Below, piece by piece: positions 58,837-64,000 of a stretch of DNA of 64,000 bases. Under the pieces are notes generated by a model. That model saw only the letters and a program-made list of their open reading frames with translations. It was not told the origin of the DNA and made no database searches. The translations under genes were made by a program, and so were the position numbers. The stretch is from Bryum argenteum (Eukaryota > Streptophyta > Bryopsida > Bryales > Bryaceae): NCBI GenBank assembly GCA_037043015.1, contig CM073322.1, positions 22,596,364 to 22,660,363 of the forward strand. The letters are read 5' to 3'. Every line of letters starts with the position of its first letter. Positions within the stretch are counted from its first letter, which is position 1.

Positions 58837-60566
58837 GGAGGAGTCTTGTAAGTTGTTCGTAGGACCTAACGAGGGAAAACCCCGTCATGTGATCGGTCTA
58901 TTTGTTGAAATTGGCTTAAAACACCTTACACGGTTGGTTAGGTCATAAATACAAAAATATGATCTAATCGATGAGACACAAGTTATGACACGGCCTGCAT
59001 TCTAAAATTTGGTAGTTACTAGAGTAGAAGGCCACTTAACGGCCTTAGGGCCATAATTCAATTTCATTATTAAAGTGTTTCACTAAAATATCTGAATATG
59101 ATTACAAGCATGAAATGTAGTTGAACTTACAAATTAGCCCCATGACCTTGTTCCTCCTCCTACGAAGCAGCTACAAAGGTTTCATAGAAGGAGGAACCGG
59201 CCCCTGCGATACCAATATTCTAATGTGTTCTCCAAGCGGCAAGATTAATTAGTGTCCATGACATGGTTAACCACTTAACTACAAGGCTTGTTTTCACCAC
59301 TACCGCTTAAAACTACCCTCTTTCTATGCAAGCCAAGAATTACATGATCATATACACCAAATCTTAAACCAAAATTCCTCACCATTTGTGAGATCATAAT
59401 GTCAAAACTCATAGAGTCTTTTTGTTTCCTTGTTAACCCTTAAGCGGGCCGAATGTTGAAAAACGACATTTTGGATGACACCAACTTTGGAGAGCCATAA
59501 CTTCTTCATCCGGACTCCGTTTTGGACGAAATCACTTGGGTTGGGTCCCAAATCAAGTCTAGTTTATGTAATAAAAATCTCAGACCCATACAATGAAGTA
59601 TGAATTAATGGCATGCATTTCAGTGACAGCAGCCTAGTTTTAGACATTTTTTCCTTTGTAAAATTTAGGGCAGTTTTCACCATTGCAGGGCCATAATTTG
59701 CACAAAGAAATTTTTCTCATGGTTTTTTTTTGTTCAAGGATGCTACTGAGATGAAGGTGAACAACATTCTAATTGGTGACTTTTTCATTGCAATAAGTCT
59801 AATGGTAGCATTTTCACTTTAAAGTGAAAATGATGAAATTATGTGATCATTTTTGAGTATTAATACATTATGATCTCGCAATCTATGAAGCCTCATGACT
59901 CAAAATTTGACCCACATGATGTTCAATATGTCTACGACAAGATTGTACGGTTGAGATTTGGATAACACACTTTTACCTCCACCTATGACAATGCTTTTGA
60001 GGATGTGTTCATTTTACTACAAATGAGTCAAACCATTTAGGGGTTAAAAGGGACATCACTACTTTGGAGCCCAAATAAACCATTTCTGAAATGGATTTGA
60101 TATGAGGCTCTTCAAATTCATAGGCAAGTTAGGTACATGTTTATTAATCTTTACCTTCATAGGAATTATAAAATCTAGAGAAAAGCTTGATTATTCACAA
60201 GGGGTTATGCTGAAATTCAATTACAAAGGCATACTATTGACCATTAAAAAGATGTGAATAATTATCTTAAAGGTCATCCAAACGGTAAAACTGTACCGTG
60301 GTACCTTGTTTATACATACAAAAAATAATTTTTAAAAAAACAATTTATGATGAATTGTTGAAGTTACTACTATCTATTTCTATTTTTTTTGGGGCATAAT
60401 CTTGAGAGTATATGAGGATATACTACAATTATGAGCAAATTTTAGCATGCTCTAAAAGTGTTTACAAACTATGAGTCGGAGTGAATATCTCCTAAAATAT
60501 GGGGACTTTTGAGACATAAATAATCTAGTTGGAAAGTTATGAGAAAATTCTACATTTTGCGAGGGG
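58837..60566. other. Repeat-derived spacer with possible further TTAA element
   Basis: TTAA followed by CCCTTAAGCGGG occurs at 59433, and TTTAGGGG followed by TTAA at about 60038-60047. These could be the ends of another TTAA-type element of about 600 bp, but the ends match only in CCCYTAA, so I do not call it. A copy of the repeat shared with 53820-53935 lies at 59866-59960. No gene. Confidence 0.4.
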
Positions 60567-61364
60567 TTAACCCCTAAAGCTCCTTGATGTTTTGAGACCT
60601 CCAAAACCAAAAACTGCGATTTTTTACCACCTTGTCCACTTTGAGATGTGGTTCAGTTTTTTGGGTTTTTTTTGGAACTCCAACCGTAAGATCTTGTAGG
60701 TAACTACTATCAAAACATTCATGTCAAATTTCAACCGTTGGATCTTTACCATTTGTGAGATCATAACGTTCAAAGTTGACTGAAAAGTTTTTTTTGGCTT
60801 TGCCCGAAAGGCATACTCTAAATGGTGCGTAGGGGGACTTGGTGATTATTACCCCAAACATTTTGCTCATATTTTTTTCCATGTAGGTAACTAAGTTGGG
60901 CACCTCCATGCGAAATTTTGAAGGTTGCATCACTTTTTAGAAGCTTCATCTAATTTTTTTAGTGAAACAGGGTCTATTTGACATGTACTTGTACAAATTG
61001 GGTGGAAACTCAAGAACCACATGGACATGGATTCTTCTTTCAAAAGTGAACGGTGAAATTGTGTGGTTGTACCAAAGAAAAATTTAGGAAAAAAAGAATT
61101 TCAAAAAATTCAAAATCTCAACTTCCTATGAATTTTTGAATGAAAACATTGTGAAATTGATATAAAAGGAGGAGGGGCACCAATGCAATGTTGGAGCCCT
61201 GTCTGACTACAATGGACCCATTACAAAAAGGGTGGCAGAGCCCTGCTGCCATTACTCCCATCATAAAACCAACACAAAACGGCTATATGTATTAGCTAAC
61301 AAAATCAGTAGATCATGGTTCCCGAAGTGCCCCTCCCGGTTCACCTCAACTTTACTCTGACAAA

Positions 61365-62130
61365 AAAATAATTTGTTAGAGACAAAACTTGAAATAAAAA
61401 ATTGACATCGTACATGGAATCGATATTCAAAACATACTAAAAAATTTAGTTTGGAATGACCAAAAAAAAAATTCCATTAGAGAGAAAGGGGTGAAATAAA
61501 AATTTGACATCTTACATGTAATCTATATTCAAAACATACTAACAAATTTAGTTTGGAATGACAAAAAAAAAATTCCATTAGAGAGAAAGGGGTGAAACAA
61601 AAATTTGACATCTTACATGTAATCTATATTCAAAACATACTAACAAATTTAGTTTGGAATGACAAAAAAAAAATTCCATTAGAGAGAAAGGGGTGAAACA
61701 AAAATTTGACATCTTACATGTAATCTATATTCAAAACATACTAACAAATTTAGTTTGGAATGACAAAAAAAAAATTCCATTAGAGAGAAAGGGGTGAAAC
61801 AAAAATTTGACATCTTACATGTAATCTATATTCAAAACATACTAACAAATTTAGTTTGGAATGACAAAAAAAAAATTCCATTAGAGAGAAAGGGGTGAAA
61901 CAAAAATTTGACATCTTACATGTAATCTATATTCAAAACATACTAACAAATTTAGTTTGGAATGACAAAAAAAAAATTCCATTAGAGAGAAAGGGGTGAA
62001 ATAAAAATTTGACATCTTACATGTAATCGATATTCAAAACATACTAACAAATTTAGTTTGGAATGACAAAAAAAAAATTCCATTAGAAAGAAAGGATTCG
62101 AAAAAAAGAAAAATTGACATCTTACATGTA
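61365..62130 (+). repeat. 101-bp tandem array, about 7.5 copies
   Basis: The unit recurs with AATTCCATTAGAGAGAAAGG at 61470, 61571, 61672, 61773, 61874, 61975 and 62076, a strict 101-bp period in the centre, with near-identical copies there and diverged copies at the edges (from about 61365 and after 62076). The right edge reaches the stop codon of the piggyBac transposase at 62132-62134, so the array forms its 3' flank. Confidence 0.95.
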
Positions 62131-62131
62131 A

Positions 62132-64000
62132 TCAATTAGGGAGTTGGTGCCGTGTAGCAAGGGCGGTGTGCCATTGCTCAAAGCAACCTTGCTTTAGGCA
62201 CATCCACTTATTGCCACACTTGGAACAAAAGTAATGTGGTTCACGGATTTTGCACACCACACATTTCCGTCGGAATGTGCTATACCTTGGAACACAAATT
62301 ACCGGTTGAGTCGGTAATGGCGCAAAGTCCTCCGGATCCGAACTTCTCATATTCCACCCCGCTAGTAAGGCTTCACACAACCCCTTCTTGAATTGTAAGT
62401 GAGTCATAGGGGTCACCGCACGTCGGTGGGAATTGACATGTCTCACACACTCCAAGTAGTAAATGTACATGTTGCACACGGTGACATCCAATAAGAAGAA
62501 GAAGATGCGGTGCCACCATTTGTGGCTCCGTACTTGGCAAGAATAAGATGCACGCAGTTGATCGGCGACATCAACTCCACGCATGTGAGTTGTATATTCC
62601 TTCAAAACCAGTGAAGTTTGGATCATTTCTCTAATTGCACCATTCCGGCGAGGAACACACATCACTTTTTCACATGGTGGTTGAATAGGCACCGCATGTG
62701 TGGAAAGAAGAAGCACGGGCTTCTTGTCTTTCCACATAACACAAGATAGTTTCCCATGGTCATGCATCTTCCAAATTGTTGTCCCTTGTGGCACATTTTT
62801 GAAGGCTTTGACATTTTTCAAACATGTAGGAATGCCCACACGGTTTGCCCTTATAGTACCGGTGGCGTACATGCCACATTCTAAAAGTGTTGTAAAAAGT
62901 CCTACACTTGTGAAAAAATTGTCCATGGTCACTACATGCCCAACATCCCAAAGGCCTTCAAGCAATCTCATCACTACGTTGTGTGCTAGCCTTGCATCCC
63001 CAGATAGATAGAAAGATAGAAACTCCAGTCCCTTTCTAAGGGGCCGGCGTGAATGAAGTGTCCGTTCGTAATGCTAATATCCCGATGGCCACCGGACAAG
63101 GGGAAATTGGAACAATACTACTTCCCCCTCTCGAGGGTGGACACTATAACTACGCTAGTTTCTAGCCTAGTTACTAGTGCCTTGAAGATACTTGACATAG
63201 TATCCCCCCCAAAGGGCTTTGAGGTACCCATACAACAAGGTCCAAGGACCTCCCACAATAGTTGGGTGGACTATAGTGGTGAGCACCACGCCGGCATGGG
63301 GAATAGAACCCACGACCTCCTCATTGGGGGCCTAAGCCCTAACCACCAAGCCAAGGCTTGTGGTGCCTTGCATCCCCAATTGCATCCCCAATTGTATTAG
63401 AAACTTCCACAACTTCTTCTCTAAGTGGTATTCCTCTATTTTGGCCTATGGCACCCGATTCTAAACCATTATTTGCATTAGAGGTAATGGGATCGGTTCC
63501 AATAGGTGGAAGAGGAGGACCGGGAACTTGCTCCTTGCCACAATAAATTTCAAAATTGAACACAAACTTGGAAGTAGAACATGCCAAGCACCATACTTTC
63601 AAGCCCCATTTTTGGGGCTTTTTGGGCATGTATTGCCGGATAGGGGAATAAGTTCCCTTGTACCGGATCATCATTTCGTCAATGGTAATATGCTTCCCAA
63701 GACACCAAGCCATTTTGCATCGCTCTCTAATGCTATTTATCAACCATCGTGTTTGTCCAATCTTATCATAGCCCGCGTCACCTCTATGAACCCCCTCTAT
63801 ATTTGTGAGATGCAAACATCTCCTCAAATCCCAAAATCGAGCCCGTGTGTATATGCTAGATATCACTTTGCATTGAAATAAATCATCTTTCATCCAATAA
63901 GTTTTGTTGTTGGGTTGCACCTTCAATCCCATATAGAGAGTCAATGCCATAAATGCTTGGAGACCGGATATAGTCAAATCATACCATTGTGGCCCACCCT
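62132..64000 (-). pseudogene. piggyBac-type transposase, split by a SINE
   Basis: The minus-strand frame enters from the window end and stops at TGA (62134-62132), interrupted only by 376 bp (SINE plus one target-duplication copy) between 63378 and 63003. The flanking frames are in register once that length, 376 bp, is discounted (the visible rest is 1,493 bp). DDE_Tnp_1_7 features are an N-terminal FMALTLYMGL segment, first Asp in HITIDEMMIRYKG, YMPKKPQKWGLKVW, second Asp in VVTMDNFFTS, GTIRANRVG, third and fourth in MRGVDVADQL, KWWHRIFFFLLD, and a C-terminal Cys/His-rich finger (CVVCKIREPHYFCSKCG...CF..WH). All acidic residues needed for catalysis are in place. The SINE insertion presumably inactivates this copy. 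PiggyBac transposases are rarely reported in plants (recall, not searched). Confidence 0.92.
63003..63364 (-). mobile_element. SINE inserted in the piggyBac transposase
   Basis: The 362-bp tRNA-derived SINE is on the minus strand, beginning near 63364 with the A-box-like TGGCTTGGTGGTTAGGGC and the B-box-like GGGTTCTATTCCCC, and ending in a short (TTTCTATC)n tail of about 20 nt at 63003. It is flanked by a perfect 14-bp target-site duplication GCCTTGCATCCCCA (62989-63002 and 63365-63378). Same family as the element at 15373. Confidence 0.93.

Larger units (their letters stand above)
60571..64000 (-). mobile_element. piggyBac-type element, 3' part (runs past the window end)
   Basis: The proposed terminus CCCCTAAAGCTCCTTG starts at 60571 directly after TTAA (60567-60570). 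It is followed by about 350 bp that match the left end of the non-autonomous element at 33130. Further in lie a 101-bp tandem array and the minus-strand transposase frame. The other end of the element is outside the window, so the element boundaries are inferred from one end only. The TTAA here forms GGGGTTAACCCC, as if another TTAA-type end abutted it on the left. Confidence 0.6.

Noticed and set aside
59437-60043. Another TTAA-flanked piggyBac-type element
   Set aside because: TTAA is present at both proposed ends, but the terminal sequences agree only over CCCYTAA, too little to support a call.

Overview
This window looks like nuclear DNA of a land plant, most likely a seed-free lineage (bryophyte or lycophyte). 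The evidence is a set of plant-type intron-containing genes: a class III peroxidase, an RHD3/SEY1 GTPase, two Toc64-type amidase-fold proteins, a plant-type protein phosphatase inhibitor-2 and a VGT-type sugar transporter. They sit in AT-rich repeat-filled spacers with a chromodomain Ty3/gypsy element of a kind I associate with mosses and fungi. The lineage call is inference. No rRNA, tRNA, CRISPR or bacterial-type operon was seen.

Layout. 1-606 is the 3' end of an unassigned nuclear-type protein. 2.36-5.39 kb holds a divergent pair: an ADP-glucose phosphorylase/GALT-like enzyme (minus, 4 exons) and protein phosphatase inhibitor-2 (plus, 3 exons). 7.9-10.8 kb is RHD3 (minus, 2 exons). 11.8-23.4 kb is a repeat block: a Harbinger-like MITE, a decayed hAT transposase, a SINE whose simple-repeat tail has grown to about 0.9 kb, and a 6.7-kb dead chromovirus with TSD, PBS-like site, PPT, gag, pol and chromodomain remnants. 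25.9-27.4 kb is a monoglyceride-lipase-like hydrolase (2 exons). 28-36 kb holds tandem arrays, a TTAA-flanked MITE and a LINE interrupted by a TTAA-flanked element. 36.9-38.2 kb is a class III peroxidase (4 exons). 42.0-45.9 kb (minus, 13 exons) is a complete TOC64; 48.6-52.8 kb (plus, 11 exons) is its divergent paralog, which has lost all three catalytic residues and the TPR domain. 55.5-57.0 kb is an intronless VGT-like sugar transporter. 57-64 kb is repeats and the 3' part of a piggyBac-type element whose transposase frame is split by a second copy of the same SINE.

The most interesting material is mobile. First, there is a candidate piggyBac system in a plant: a transposase keeping all the usual acidic residues and the C-terminal Cys-rich finger, plus several short TTAA-flanked elements with CCCYTAA-type ends, some sharing subterminal sequence with the end next to the transposase. 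Second, the chromovirus LTRs carry a dense array of perfect heat-shock elements upstream of a TATA box, in the right orientation to drive the element. Third, a (TCTA)n-type microsatellite of about 0.9 kb can be explained as the expanded tail of a SINE because it lies inside that SINE's target-site duplication. Among host genes, the TOC64 pseudoenzyme paralog and a peroxidase missing one conserved disulfide pair stand out.

Exon boundaries were placed by hand from GT/AG sites, reading-frame continuity and recalled family conservation. No alignment or search was run.
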